NCBI RefSeq assembly: GCF_008641065.1
Contig: NZ_VTRS01000002.1
Coordinates: 327,810 to 391,809 of the forward strand
Source of the DNA: Rhabdaerophilum calidifontis
GTDB lineage: Bacteria > Pseudomonadota > Alphaproteobacteria > Rhizobiales > Beijerinckiaceae
Direction of reading: 5' to 3'
DNA length: 64,000 nt
Each line of letters opens with the position of its first letter. Position 1 is the first letter of the stretch. The translations under genes were made by a program, and so were the position numbers. The notes below the pieces were generated by a model. It saw nothing but the letters and a program-made list of their open reading frames with translations. It was not told where the DNA came from and did not search any database. Below are positions 1-9,120 of the stretch, piece after piece.

Positions 1-96
1 GGGCCGTCCCAGACGCTGCTCGGCCATCCGGAATTCGAGGGGTTCTCGGCCGTGCTGGTCGAGGAGAACCGCGCGGCACCGCAGGCGGCGGAGTGA
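1..96 (+). CDS. C-terminal end of a HmuQ/IsdG-like haem-degrading monooxygenase (partial)
   Basis: Only the last 31 codons and the TGA stop are present; the start lies before the window. The tail contains LGHPEFEGFSAVL. From memory, this resembles the C-terminus of antibiotic-biosynthesis-monooxygenase (ABM) fold haem oxygenases such as rhizobial HmuQ. The stop is only 4 bases before the hutX start, so the two genes are almost certainly co-transcribed. HutX is a cytosolic haem carrier, which fits a haem-degrading partner. The fragment is too short to prove the family, so the name rests on this motif and on context. Confidence 0.5.
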   Translation, partial: GPSQTLLGHPEFEGFSAVLVEENRAAPQAAE

Positions 97-100
97 GGCG

Positions 101-658
101 ATGGGCGCGGAAGCCAGTGCTGCCGTCCCGCACGGCATCAGTCCCGCAGCGATGAGCGACCGGCTGGCGCTCGTCGCCGAGCGGATCGCCGCCAAGCCCG
201 ACGGCGTGATCGAGGCGGTGGCGCGCGAGGCCGGGGTTCCGACCCAGCTCGTGCTCGAGATGCTGCCGGCCCGCGAGCGCGTCTTCGTGCCGCCGGAGGA
301 TTTCGAGCGGCTCTGGGAGCGGCTCACCGGCTGGGGCGAGGTGCTCTTCATCGTGCACACGCCCGATATCGTGCTCGAATGCGAGGGCGCGCTGCCGAAA
401 GGCAGTTTCGGTGCCGGCTATTTCAACATCCATGGCGACAGCCCGATCGGCGGGCATATCCGCGCCGGCAATTGCCGGGCGATCTACCTGGTCGATCGGC
501 TCTTCCATGGCCGGCGCTCGTGCTCGGTCCAGTTCTTCAACGGCGACGGCGAGGTGATGTTCAAGGTCTTCGTCCGCCGGGACAAGGCCCGTGACCTGCT
601 GCCCGACCAGCTCGCGGCCTTCGAGGCCCTCCGGACGGACTGGACCCGCGCCCATTGA
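101..658 (+). CDS. hutX: HutX-like haem utilisation cytosolic carrier protein
   Basis: The product is 185 residues, normal for the HutX/HuvX family. These cytosolic proteins bind imported haem and pass it to a haem-degrading enzyme. Family-type segments are visible in the second half: GYFNIHG, IGGHIRAGNCRAIY, GRRSCSVQFFN and a C-terminal FKVFVRRD stretch. There is no signal peptide or membrane segment, as expected. The ATG at 101 is preceded by a purine-rich GGAGTGAGG ribosome-binding region. An in-frame ATG at 152 has no such site, so 101 is preferred. It follows the partial ABM-type gene by 4 bases and converges on the GH31 gene. Confidence 0.88.
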   Translation: MGAEASAAVPHGISPAAMSDRLALVAERIAAKPDGVIEAVAREAGVPTQLVLEMLPARERVFVPPEDFERLWERLTGWGEVLFIVHTPDIVLECEGALPKGSFGAGYFNIHGDSPIGGHIRAGNCRAIYLVDRLFHGRRSCSVQFFNGDGEVMFKVFVRRDKARDLLPDQLAAFEALRTDWTRAH

Positions 659-742
659 ACCAGATTCGGCCGGGCTCCCCATCCGGCCGTTTCCCGAAGG
701 GTGTCCGGCGTGCCGGCCCCTCCGGACCCCGGCGGATCGCGG

Positions 743-3106
743 TCAATCCTCGACCGCGATCCGAACGCCGTGCGGCGCGCCTTGCGGGCCGTCGAGCCGC
801 CAATCCGAGGCCGCAGGCATCGCGAGCCGCCCCGCGCGGCGGGTGATCCGCAGATCCGCGCCGGACGGCGACCAGGCGAGCGCGAAGCCGAGATCGAGAA
901 GCCCGCCGTCGCGATAGGCGAAGCTCACCCCGTCATCCTCGACATGCCGGCCGGTTCCGGTGCCGCTCGCGCCGGCCATGGCGAGATAGAGCCGCCGCGC
1001 CGGCGCGTCATGCGGCTTCACATCCGGCGTCGCGGCCGCCAGCGCCAGAACCGCGCCCGCCCGGATGAAGACCGGCGGGCGGCCGAGCGGCGCCGCGACC
1101 GTGACCAGAGTTCCCGCGGGATGGTGCAGGCCGGTCGCGAACTCGATCCAGCCTGCCGGTCCCGCCGGCAGATATTGCGTCTTCTCGCGCGCGCCCTCCG
1201 TGACGACCGGGGAGAACAGCACATCCGGCCCGAGCATCATCGCATCCTGGTCGGCATAGGCGCCGGGATCGTCGGGAAAATCGTAGAAGAGCGGCCGGAT
1301 GATCGGCACACCCTCCGCGCTCGCCGCATGGGCGAGGCTGTAGATGAGCGGCAGGAAGGTGGTGCGCAGGTCGAGCGCGGCGCGGATTTCCGGCAGCACC
1401 TCGGGATGGAGCCAGGGCGTGGTCGCTGCCGCTGCGCCATGGGCGACATCCGGCTTCCAGGAATTCATCACCGCGCGCGGATGCAGCGCCATCATCTCGA
1501 CCGAACGGCACAGATATTCGGGCGAGGGGCGGGGGCCGGTGAAGCCGCCGATATCGTGCCCGACCTTCGACTGGCCGGACAGCGCCAGCGACAGCCCGTT
1601 GCGCAGGTTCCATTTGAGCGTGTGCCAGGAGGTCGAATTGTCGCCCGACCAGGTCTCGGCATAGCGCTGGAGCCCGGCCGGTCCGGCGCGGGTGATGGTG
1701 AATGGCCGCCGGTCCGGCCGGTGCGCCCGCGTCGCCTCGTAGGTCGCGCGGGTCATCAGCAGCGCGTGCAGCGGCCGCGCGGCCGGGGCGGGGAAGGGCC
1801 GGCCGAACCCGGTCGCCATCGCGTCCTCGCGGCCGATTTCGTATTCGTTGTTGTCGTTCCAGCCGGCATCGAAGCCGGGATCGAGCACCTGCTTGCGGAA
1901 GCGCGCCTGCCACCAGCGCACGGTTTCCGGATTGGTGAAATCGAGATAGGAGCCCATCCCGTCCCAGAATTGTTCGACGACCGGCGCCCCCGCTCCGTCC
2001 TTGACGAAGCCGCCCGCCGCCCTGACCTCGGCGTAATCCGGATGGTCGTCGATCAGAACCGGCTTCAGGTTCGCGACGCTCGGGAAGCCGAGTTCGCCGA
2101 GCTTCGCGAACAGCGCCTGCGGATCAGGGAATTTCGCGCGGTTCCAGGTGAAGACATAGCGGCGCTGGCCGCGGCTCGAATAGCCGGAGCCGAGATGGAT
2201 GGCGCTGATCGGGATCTTCTCGGCGCGGCAGCGCGCGGCGAAGGCCTCGATCACCGCCTGGGCCTCGGGATCGTCGGCATGGTGCATGGTGGTGAAGGCA
2301 AAGCCGAAGCTCCAGCGCGGCTGGAGCGCCGGCAGCCCGGTGAGCCGCGTGAAGCGCTGCGTGACGGCGGCGAGGTCCGGCCCGGCGATCAGCCAGAGAT
2401 CGAGCCCGCGCTCCTCGATTTCGACATAGCGGTAGATGCCGTGGTAGTTCGAGCGCTCGCAGCCGAGATCGAAGGTCATGGGCGCGAGGCTGTCATAGAA
2501 CAGCCCGCCGGTGACGCCGCCCGATTGCACGGCGAGATAGGGCACATGCTTGTACATCGGGTCGCCGATCTCGGCATCGTAGCCGAGCGCGTCGAGCTGG
2601 AGCACGCGGAAGCGCCGGCCGGTGCGGTCGAGCGGGCCGGATTTGTCGCCGAGGCCAAAATGCCGGTCGCTTTCCGGCCGCTGATGGAAATGGCGGATGC
2701 GCTGGCCGCGCTCGGCGAGGGCGAAGCCGCCGGTCGCGCGATCCTCGATCCAGGGTCGCCATTCCCCGCCGACCTTCTGCTCCACGGCGAGGCGGAACGG
2801 CGCCGGGCGCAGCGTGACGCGGAAGGCCCCGGCGGTGAGGATCGTCGCCGCGTCTTGGGTCGCGATCGCGGTCGCCGGCGGGGCGAACCCCGCGAGATCG
2901 TCGCGATGGCGCCCTTCCCAGGACACGTCGCCCTGCGGCGCGATCATCCAGCTCCGGTCGAGCGGAAGACCCTCCGCCGGCTCGACGACGATGCGCAGCA
3001 GCGTCTCGTCCATGGCGCGGATGCGCAGCCGCCAGCCGCCTTCAAGCGTGGCGTCGAGCCCCTGCGGATGCGGCGCAGGTGCGGAAACATCGGTCAGGAT
3101 ATGCAT
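743..3106 (-). CDS. Glycoside hydrolase family 31 alpha-glucosidase-like enzyme
   Basis: The protein is 787 residues. GH31 enzymes remove terminal alpha-linked glucose or xylose by a retaining mechanism. The N-terminal half is the usual beta-sandwich followed by a TIM barrel with GLGDKSGPLDR and DPMYKHVPY. The catalytic nucleophile should be the Asp in GWNDNNEYEI near residue 418. The acid/base is probably the Asp of WSGDN near residue 487, followed by GHDIGGF. No signal peptide is seen, so it is cytoplasmic and acts on imported oligosaccharide. It is the last gene of a minus-strand operon with a sugar ABC transporter, 7 bases after the ATPase stop. Alpha-glucosidase is the likeliest activity from the transporter type; alpha-xylosidase cannot be excluded. 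Confidence 0.85.
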   Translation of the reverse strand: MHILTDVSAPAPHPQGLDATLEGGWRLRIRAMDETLLRIVVEPAEGLPLDRSWMIAPQGDVSWEGRHRDDLAGFAPPATAIATQDAATILTAGAFRVTLRPAPFRLAVEQKVGGEWRPWIEDRATGGFALAERGQRIRHFHQRPESDRHFGLGDKSGPLDRTGRRFRVLQLDALGYDAEIGDPMYKHVPYLAVQSGGVTGGLFYDSLAPMTFDLGCERSNYHGIYRYVEIEERGLDLWLIAGPDLAAVTQRFTRLTGLPALQPRWSFGFAFTTMHHADDPEAQAVIEAFAARCRAEKIPISAIHLGSGYSSRGQRRYVFTWNRAKFPDPQALFAKLGELGFPSVANLKPVLIDDHPDYAEVRAAGGFVKDGAGAPVVEQFWDGMGSYLDFTNPETVRWWQARFRKQVLDPGFDAGWNDNNEYEIGREDAMATGFGRPFPAPAARPLHALLMTRATYEATRAHRPDRRPFTITRAGPAGLQRYAETWSGDNSTSWHTLKWNLRNGLSLALSGQSKVGHDIGGFTGPRPSPEYLCRSVEMMALHPRAVMNSWKPDVAHGAAAATTPWLHPEVLPEIRAALDLRTTFLPLIYSLAHAASAEGVPIIRPLFYDFPDDPGAYADQDAMMLGPDVLFSPVVTEGAREKTQYLPAGPAGWIEFATGLHHPAGTLVTVAAPLGRPPVFIRAGAVLALAAATPDVKPHDAPARRLYLAMAGASGTGTGRHVEDDGVSFAYRDGGLLDLGFALAWSPSGADLRITRRAGRLAMPAASDWRLDGPQGAPHGVRIAVED

Positions 3107-3113
3107 GGAACCC

Positions 3114-4211
3114 TCAGGATAGTGCCGGATAGGCGGCGCCGCTGGCGCTGTCGAAGAGCCGGCGCGCGGCCGGCTCGCCGAGCCGCAGCCCGATCGTTTC
3201 GCCGCGGCGGACGCGCGTCTGGCCCGGCAGGCGGATCGTCAGCGTCTCGCCGGAGGCGAGCGTGCCGTGGAGATAGCTCTCGCCGCCGAGCTGCTCGGTC
3301 ACCTGGACGGCGAGCGTCGCGTCGCCCTGGCCGGCCTCGATCGGCGTGATATGCTCGGGGCGGATGCCGAGCGTCACGGCATCCCCCGGCTTCGCCGCGC
3401 CGGCTTCGCAGGGCAGGGCGAGGCGCCCGCCCGCCGCGAGCGCGACCGTCGCGCTGCGCGCATCGGCCGCCTCGAGCGTGCCCTTGAGGAAATTCATGCG
3501 CGGCGAGCCGATGAAGCCGGCGACGAACAGGTTCGCAGGATGGTTGTAGAGGTCGAGCGGCCGGCCGAATTGCTCGAGCCTGCCATCCTTCAGCACCGCG
3601 ATCCGGTCGGCCATCGTCATGGCCTCGACCTGATCATGCGTGACATAGATCATCGTGTTGCCGAGGCGCTGGTGCAGGTTGCCGATCTCGACGCGCATCT
3701 GCACGCGCAGTTCCGCGTCGAGATTGGAGAGCGGCTCGTCGAACAGGAAGATCTTCGGCTCGCGCACCACCGCGCGGCCGATCGCGACGCGCTGGCGCTG
3801 GCCGCCGGAAAGCTGGCCTGGCCGGCGTTCGAGCAGGTGCTCCATGCGCAGCATGCGCGCCGCCTCGGCCACGCGCCGCGCGATCTCGGGTTTCGGCGTG
3901 CGGATGTTCTCGAGCCCGAACGAGAGGTTCTGCCGGACGCTCATATGCGGATAGAGCGCGTAGGACTGGAACACCATCGCAAGCCCGCGCTCGGCGGCGG
4001 GGATGTCGTTCACGACCTGCCCGTCGATCTCGACCGCGCCGGTCGTGACGCTCTCGAGCCCGGCGATCATGCGCAGCAGCGTCGATTTCCCGCAGCCCGA
4101 GGGCCCGACGAAGACGATGAACTCGCCATGGCCGATCTCGAGATCGATGCCGTGGATGACCCGGGCCGGGCCGAAGGACTTGGTGACCGAGCGGAGCGTG
4201 AGCGTTGCCAT
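3114..4211 (-). CDS. Sugar ABC transporter ATP-binding protein (UgpC/MalK/AglK type)
   Basis: With the start at 4211 the protein is 365 residues, typical of the MalK/UgpC/MsmK group. The NBD contains Walker [11 protein letters not shown]-loop [13 protein letters not shown], signature [14 protein letters not shown], Walker [12 protein letters not shown] and switch YVTHDQVEA. The last 120 residues form the OB-fold regulatory domain, with LGIRPEHI. The reading frame stays open 97 codons upstream, but that part is Arg/His-rich and overlaps the permease gene. The ATG at 4211 gives the conserved MATLTLRSV start. It overlaps the permease stop by one base (TGATG), which suggests translational coupling. 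It powers the adjacent two-permease importer. Confidence 0.93.
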   Translation of the reverse strand: MATLTLRSVTKSFGPARVIHGIDLEIGHGEFIVFVGPSGCGKSTLLRMIAGLESVTTGAVEIDGQVVNDIPAAERGLAMVFQSYALYPHMSVRQNLSFGLENIRTPKPEIARRVAEAARMLRMEHLLERRPGQLSGGQRQRVAIGRAVVREPKIFLFDEPLSNLDAELRVQMRVEIGNLHQRLGNTMIYVTHDQVEAMTMADRIAVLKDGRLEQFGRPLDLYNHPANLFVAGFIGSPRMNFLKGTLEAADARSATVALAAGGRLALPCEAGAAKPGDAVTLGIRPEHITPIEAGQGDATLAVQVTEQLGGESYLHGTLASGETLTIRLPGQTRVRRGETIGLRLGEPAARRLFDSASGAAYPALS

Positions 4212-5290
4212 CACTTGAGCCCCGTATTGGCGATGCCGGTGGTGATGTGCTTCTGCAGGAAGACGAAGACGAGCGTCACCGGCAGCAGGGTGAGGACGGT
4301 CATGGCGAGGAGGTAATGCATGTTGTCGTTGAGTTCGCCCTTGAAGGTCGAGAGGCCGAGCTGAAGGGTGAACACCTCGGATTGCGTGAGCACGATCAGC
4401 GGCCACATGAAATCGTTCCAGCGCCACATGACCGAGAGGATCGCCAGCACCGACAGCGCCGGCAGCGAGAGCGGCAGCATGATCCGCCAGAAGATCTTCC
4501 ATTCCGAGGCGCCGTCCATCCGCGCCGCCTCGAGGAGTTCGTCGGGGATGGTCAGCATGTATTGCCGGAGCAGGAAGACGCCGGTCGGCGTCGCGATTGC
4601 CGGGATGATCACGCCCCAGAGCGAGTTGAGCATCCCCAGCGACGACACCGTCATGAACAGCGGCACCAGGATCACCGTCGGCGGGATCAGCAGCGTCGAG
4701 ACGATGACGATCACCATGAAATCGCGGCCGCGGAACCGGTATTTCGAGAGCGCGAACGCCGCCATGGCGTTGACGACGAGCGTGAGCAGGGTCGCCACGA
4801 TCGTCACGAAGGTCGAGTTCCAGAAATAGCGCAGGAAGTTGAAGGTGCGCGATTGCGTCGAGCCGAGGGTCGGCTCGGTATAGTTCTCCCAGCGCGGGCT
4901 CAGCCGGTCCTTGCGCTCAAGCTGGGCGCGGGGCACCTCGATGATCTGGTCCGGCCGGCCGAGTTCGAAGACCCTCGCATTGAGGCCGCGCGGCCCGACA
5001 AAGGCGACATCGGCCTTCGTTCCGTCCGGCTTCGTCCAGACGAACACGCCGAGCTGCCGCGCGCCGTCCGGCGCCGGAACCTGGACCTGCTCGTAGGGCA
5101 GCATCCGCGGATCGTTCTCGACCAGCGCGCGCGGCGATTTGATCGAGGACAGGAACATCCACAGGATCGGCATCAGCACGATCAGCACGCCGAGCACGAG
5201 ATAGGAATAGGCGAGCCAGTCGGTCCAGTGCAGCCCGGCGCGGCCGCGCCGGCGGCCGAGGAAGGCCGAGAGATCGGCTGTGTTGATCAT
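4211..5290 (-). CDS. Sugar ABC transporter permease (MalG/AglG type)
   Basis: This 359-residue inner-membrane permease has one N-terminal membrane helix (about 28-50) and five more after about residue 145. The EAA loop that docks on the ATPase is visible as [21 protein letters not shown]. Between helix 1 and helix 2 is a hydrophilic segment of roughly 80 residues (about 55-140), predicted periplasmic. It makes the protein longer than most MalG-type permeases (about 280-300). Long versions are known in the AglG alpha-glucoside group, which fits the GH31 gene downstream. The gene overlaps the other permease by 4 bases. Confidence 0.9.
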   Translation of the reverse strand: MINTADLSAFLGRRRGRAGLHWTDWLAYSYLVLGVLIVLMPILWMFLSSIKSPRALVENDPRMLPYEQVQVPAPDGARQLGVFVWTKPDGTKADVAFVGPRGLNARVFELGRPDQIIEVPRAQLERKDRLSPRWENYTEPTLGSTQSRTFNFLRYFWNSTFVTIVATLLTLVVNAMAAFALSKYRFRGRDFMVIVIVSTLLIPPTVILVPLFMTVSSLGMLNSLWGVIIPAIATPTGVFLLRQYMLTIPDELLEAARMDGASEWKIFWRIMLPLSLPALSVLAILSVMWRWNDFMWPLIVLTQSEVFTLQLGLSTFKGELNDNMHYLLAMTVLTLLPVTLVFVFLQKHITTGIANTGLK

Positions 5291-6531
5291 CCGCCGGCCC
5301 TCCTGCGCGTCGCGGCGAGCTGTCCGAGCGTCAGCACCAGCAGCACCGCCGCCACCAGCACCGAGGAGGCCGAGGCGATGCCGTAGCGCTTCGCGTCGCC
5401 GATGAACGCCATCTCGTAGACATGCTGGATGATGAGCTTGGTCGCCTGTCCCGGCCCGCCGCCCGTCAGCACGTAGATTTCATCAAAGGCCTGGAACGCG
5501 CGGATCAGCGAGAGCACCAGCACCACCACCATCGTCGGCATCAGCAGCGGCAGCGTGATCCGCCAGAACTGACGCGCTTTCGAGGTGCCGTCCATTTCCG
5601 CCGCCTCGTAGAGATCCTTCGGGATCGCCTGAAGCCCGGCGAGCAGGATCAGCATGTAGAAACCGAGATGCCCCCAGGTATAGACGAAGATCACCCAGAA
5701 CATCGGCCAGCCGGAACGCACATCGATCAGCCAGTTGACCGGGCGGTAATCGGGAAGGGTCAGGAATTCTCGAAAGGCCGTCGAGAACACGAGCAGCAGC
5801 GCAAGCCCGATGCCGACGCCCGCTCCCCAAATCTCGCTGCGCGGAACCTTCATCAGGCGAAACAGCCGCGCCATTATGAGATGAAGGAATGCCGCAAGAA
5901 CAAAGCCGCCAACGAACGGAAACCAGCCGCTGGTGACGAAGGCGTTCCAGCCCGTCACGGCATCATCGATCAGCGCGTTGAGGATGCCACGGCGCTTGAG
6001 CACCCAGTCCCAGATCACCGCGACGACCACCGGCGAGAGCATGACGGGGTAGAAGAACACCGCGCGCCAGAAGCCGCGTCCCGCGATGTCGCGGTTGAGC
6101 ACCAGCGCCGTCGCGAGCGCGACCACGATCATCACCGGCACCTGGACGAGCGCGAAGAACAGCGTGTTCCAGATGCCGGTCCAGAACGAGAACCCCGCGA
6201 CGGGGCAGGATTTCGGGTCGAGCCAGCTGCCGCAATCGAGCAATTCGCGGAAATTCTCGAGCCCAACGAAGGGCCGCTCGGCGAGGATCGCCGATTGGCC
6301 ACCCGTGAAGGCGATGTAGAAGTTCAGCATCATCGGCCAGAAGGAGAACAGGCCGAAGACCAGCACGTTGGGGACCAGGAAGACATAGGCCATCCGGTTT
6401 GCCCCGATATGCCGCTGGAGGGCCCGGAAAGGGCCGTCCAGGGCATCGCCGAGCTTGCTCCAGAGCCAGCCGGCGAGATCGCCGGCCGACCGGGCGCCCG
6501 CGGGCGCGGAAGGATCGGGGAGGGAGGCCAT
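5287..6531 (-). CDS. Sugar ABC transporter permease (MalF/UgpA type)
   Basis: This 414-residue inner-membrane permease is the first of the two. The EAA loop is YEAAEMDGTSKARQFWRITLPL, near the C-terminal end. It is longer than the usual 290-330 residues. About 100 extra residues in the middle (FVGGFVLAAFLHLI to FSTAFREFLTL) appear to add two hydrophobic helices and a loop. The N-terminal 40 residues are hydrophilic and cytoplasmic. It lies 18 bases after the substrate-binding protein gene and overlaps the next permease by ATGA, so the order is binding protein, permease, permease, ATPase, glucosidase. Confidence 0.9.
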   Translation of the reverse strand: MASLPDPSAPAGARSAGDLAGWLWSKLGDALDGPFRALQRHIGANRMAYVFLVPNVLVFGLFSFWPMMLNFYIAFTGGQSAILAERPFVGLENFRELLDCGSWLDPKSCPVAGFSFWTGIWNTLFFALVQVPVMIVVALATALVLNRDIAGRGFWRAVFFYPVMLSPVVVAVIWDWVLKRRGILNALIDDAVTGWNAFVTSGWFPFVGGFVLAAFLHLIMARLFRLMKVPRSEIWGAGVGIGLALLLVFSTAFREFLTLPDYRPVNWLIDVRSGWPMFWVIFVYTWGHLGFYMLILLAGLQAIPKDLYEAAEMDGTSKARQFWRITLPLLMPTMVVVLVLSLIRAFQAFDEIYVLTGGGPGQATKLIIQHVYEMAFIGDAKRYGIASASSVLVAAVLLVLTLGQLAATRRRAGG

Positions 6532-6549
6532 GACGCGCCGTCCCGCCGC

Positions 6550-7836
6550 TTACTTCTTCACGGCGTTGTCGATTTCTTCCTGGATCTTGACATAGGCCTG
6601 CTGAAGCGTCAGCGGTCCGGTGATCGCTTGGGCGATGTAGTTCACGGTGGCGTTGTAGATCGCGACATTGCGCTGGTAGCCCTGAAGGGCATGCGCGACC
6701 GGCGAGATCTTCTGGAAATCGGCCGTGAACTGCTTGAGCGCAGCCTGCGTCTGCGCGCCGACTTCCTTGCCGTAGGTGAGCCCCTTGGCCGCGAGGCCCT
6801 TATGCGCGGGGATCTGCACGGTGCGCTCGTAATATTCCTTCAGGATCGGCTCCGAGACCATGAATTCCATGACCTTGGCCACTTCCTTCGGGTGCTTGGT
6901 GGATTTGAACGCCACCATCGCCGCGCCGCCGGGCATGGCCGAGCAGCCGGCCGGCCCGCAGGGCTGCGGCGGCACGATCCATTCGAACTTGTCGCCGATA
7001 TCGCTCTGGAATTTCTGGATCATCCACGAGCCCGCGATATGCATCGCGGTGTCGCCGTTGATGAACATGTCGCCGGCATTCTTCCATTTCGCGCCGGCAG
7101 CACCCGGCCAGATATCCGGCGGCATCAGCCCGTCCTTGTGCCATTGCACGAGGCGCTCGGCCACCGCCTTGAAGCCGGCATCGACGACGGCGCTCGGGTT
7201 GCCGTTGGCGTCGAAATACTGGGCGCCGTAGGAGATCGACATCCCGGCGAAGCGATGGCCGGTGCGGTCGAGCGCCATGCCGGAATAGATCTTGCCCTTC
7301 TTCTGCACCTCGGCGAGGGCCTTGGCCCAATCGTCCCAGGTGGCGCCGGCGGCCGGCATCTTGACGCCGGTCTGGTCAAACATCGTCTTGTTGACGAACG
7401 GTCCGGTGACGGTGAGCTGGGTCATGAAGCCGTAGATGCCCTTGTCGTCCTTGCCGACGCGCATCCAGGGCAGGGTGGAGGCAAAATTCTCTTCCCAATA
7501 GGCCGCGTTTATGTGCGGGCGCAGGTCGAGATAATATTTGTTGAGGCCGCCGAGATTGGTGACGCGCGCCATGTCCGGCGCCTCGCCGCCCTGCAGACGG
7601 GTTTCGAGCTGTTCGCGGATCACGGCAAACCCGACCTTGTCGACCGTGACCTTGATCGTCGGATTCGCCTTCTCGAACCGGTCGAGCAGGTCGCGCGCGA
7701 CGTCGCATTCATTGGCGTCGGCGTAGCAGAGATAGCGCAGGTTGACATTCTGCGCCGAGACACCCGACGAGAGCGCCGCGGTGCCGGCCGCGATGCCGAG
7801 CGCGATGAGCCGGGCCTTCACAGGCAAAGCAAGCAT
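6550..7836 (-). CDS. Carbohydrate ABC transporter substrate-binding protein
   Basis: The mature protein would be a periplasmic sugar-binding protein of the MalE/AglE-like cluster. The start at 7836 gives a 428-residue precursor with a clean Sec signal peptide, K-A-R then a hydrophobic core, cleaved after VSA near residue 28. A strong GGGAGGAGA ribosome-binding site precedes this ATG. Upstream in-frame codons are Arg/Pro-rich leader and are rejected. Family features include FEKANPTIKVTVD, APDMARV and GDTAMHIAGSWMI. It is the first gene of the transporter/GH31 operon, and the LacI-type operator sits about 100 bases upstream. The exact sugar is not readable from sequence; alpha-glucosides are inferred from the neighbours. 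Confidence 0.9.
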   Translation of the reverse strand: MLALPVKARLIALGIAAGTAALSSGVSAQNVNLRYLCYADANECDVARDLLDRFEKANPTIKVTVDKVGFAVIREQLETRLQGGEAPDMARVTNLGGLNKYYLDLRPHINAAYWEENFASTLPWMRVGKDDKGIYGFMTQLTVTGPFVNKTMFDQTGVKMPAAGATWDDWAKALAEVQKKGKIYSGMALDRTGHRFAGMSISYGAQYFDANGNPSAVVDAGFKAVAERLVQWHKDGLMPPDIWPGAAGAKWKNAGDMFINGDTAMHIAGSWMIQKFQSDIGDKFEWIVPPQPCGPAGCSAMPGGAAMVAFKSTKHPKEVAKVMEFMVSEPILKEYYERTVQIPAHKGLAAKGLTYGKEVGAQTQAALKQFTADFQKISPVAHALQGYQRNVAIYNATVNYIAQAITGPLTLQQAYVKIQEEIDNAVKK

Positions 7837-7934
7837 GGTCTTCTCCTCCCTGGCCCGCCCACCGGGCCCGCTTCTTGGATCGGCGATATCCCGGATCCCC
7901 GCAAGAGGCTTCGGTCCACCGTTTCGGACATAGT

Positions 7935-7952
7935 TTGGCAAACGTTTGCCAA
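7935..7952. promoter_or_regulatory. LacI-family operator, perfect 18-bp palindrome
   Basis: TTGGCAAACGTTTGCCAA is identical to its own reverse complement and has the central CG typical of LacI-family operators. It lies between the divergent substrate-binding protein gene and the LacI-family regulator gene. It is directly downstream of a TTGACA box read toward the transporter operon. A repressor bound here would block that promoter. Confidence 0.85.
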
Positions 7953-7955
7953 CGA

Positions 7956-7961
7956 TGTCAA
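7956..7961 (-). promoter_or_regulatory. -35 box of the sugar transporter operon promoter
   Basis: On the minus strand this reads TTGACA, the exact -35 consensus. The palindromic operator begins 3 bases downstream and occupies the spacer. The -10 element is weak: CAAACT lies at an 18-base spacing, and a better TATGTC lies farther away. Activity would therefore be controlled mostly by the bound regulator. Confidence 0.5.
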
Positions 7962-8052
7962 GTTGAGTGAAGATGGTTGTGGGGGATTGCGCGATCATGG
8001 CGTCGCGCCGCATCCTGCCGTATTCCGGGCGGCCAAGGCGAGGCTCCTTTCG

Positions 8053-9120
8053 ATGAAGCAGACGCAGCGCGAGCAGCCGCAGCGCGACAGGGAGAAGCCG
8101 GGACCGCGCCGCCCGCGCGTCTCGCTTTCGACGATCGCGCGCGCGGCGGGCGTGTCGATCTCCACCGTCTCGCGCATCGCCAACGGCCAGCTCAACCGCG
8201 CCAATCCGCAGACCGTGGCGCGGGTTCAGGCGCTGCTGGAGACGACCGGCTATCGGCCCGACAATATCGGCCGCTCACTCCGCCACGGCCGCAGCCGCAT
8301 CGTCGCCATGCTGGCCCCGAACCTCACCAACCCGGCGATGGCGGCAATCGCGAGCGCCACCGAGACCGCGCTGCGCGAGGCCGGCTATGTGATGATCCTG
8401 TGCGACACGCATGACGAGCCGGCGCTCCAGGACGAATATCTCGCGGCGATGCGTTCGCAATCGGTCGAGGGCTATGTCGTCGTCTCGGGCCTTGCGACGG
8501 CGATGCTGGAGGCTTTCGTCGAGGGCGGCGAGCCGGTCGTGTTCGTCGGTCGCAGGCCGGCCCTGCGCGGGCGTCCGGCGCCCTTCGTCGGCATCGACAA
8601 TCGCGGCGCCGGCGCCATGGCGGCGGATCACCTGCTGGAGCGCGGGCTGCGGCGCTTCGGCTTGATCCATTCCGCGACCAGTTCCTCGGCGATCGAGGAG
8701 CGTGTCGCGGGGTTCCGCGCCCGGCTTGCCGAACGCGGCGTGCCGGCTTCGGCGATCGGCACCGGGATGTCGCTCGAGCTCCAGCATCTCTTTGCGGGCT
8801 ACGCCGCCACCCGGCAGCTCGTCGAGGCCGGGGGCTGGCCGGAGGGGCTGTTCGCGGTCTCGGATCTGATGGCCTACGGCGCCTATCGCCTCGCCCGCGA
8901 GGCGGGGATCCATGTCCCGCGCGATTGCGTGATCGTCGGCATCGACGACAACATCCTCAATGCCTGGATCGCGCCCTGGCTGAGTTCGGTCCATGTGCCG
9001 TATGAATCCTTCGGCACCGCCATCCTCGCGCAGCTCCGCGCGCGCTGGGAAGGACGGGGCGGGGGGGATGCACTGCTGCCCTACCGCCTCGTCGCGCGCG
9101 CGGATGACGCGTGCGAATGA
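8053..9120 (+). CDS. LacI-family transcriptional regulator of the GH31/sugar transporter operon
   Basis: The protein is 355 residues. Residues about 20-75 form the LacI helix-turn-helix and hinge helix (STIARAAGVSISTVSRIANG, then RPDNIGRSL). The rest is the periplasmic-binding-protein-like effector domain (IVAMLAPNLTNP, FVGIDNRGAGAMAADHL, ending in VGIDDN and a C-terminal subdomain). The frame is open far upstream, but that part is antisense to the transporter genes. The ATG at 8053 gives a normal length with a short basic N-terminal tail. It is divergent from the operon it most likely controls, and the palindrome at 7935-7952 is its probable site. The effector is probably a sugar. Confidence 0.92.
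   Translation: MKQTQREQPQRDREKPGPRRPRVSLSTIARAAGVSISTVSRIANGQLNRANPQTVARVQALLETTGYRPDNIGRSLRHGRSRIVAMLAPNLTNPAMAAIASATETALREAGYVMILCDTHDEPALQDEYLAAMRSQSVEGYVVVSGLATAMLEAFVEGGEPVVFVGRRPALRGRPAPFVGIDNRGAGAMAADHLLERGLRRFGLIHSATSSSAIEERVAGFRARLAERGVPASAIGTGMSLELQHLFAGYAATRQLVEAGGWPEGLFAVSDLMAYGAYRLAREAGIHVPRDCVIVGIDDNILNAWIAPWLSSVHVPYESFGTAILAQLRARWEGRGGGDALLPYRLVARADDACE

Noticed and set aside
701..4316. Long plus-strand frames over the GH31 and ATPase genes
   Set aside because: They lack any domain, while the minus strand encodes textbook GH31 and ABC ATPase proteins.
5422..8052. An 877-codon extension in front of the LacI-family regulator
   Set aside because: This part is antisense to the permease and binding-protein genes, and the regulator family begins with a short tail before the helix-turn-helix. 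The start at 8053 gives normal length.
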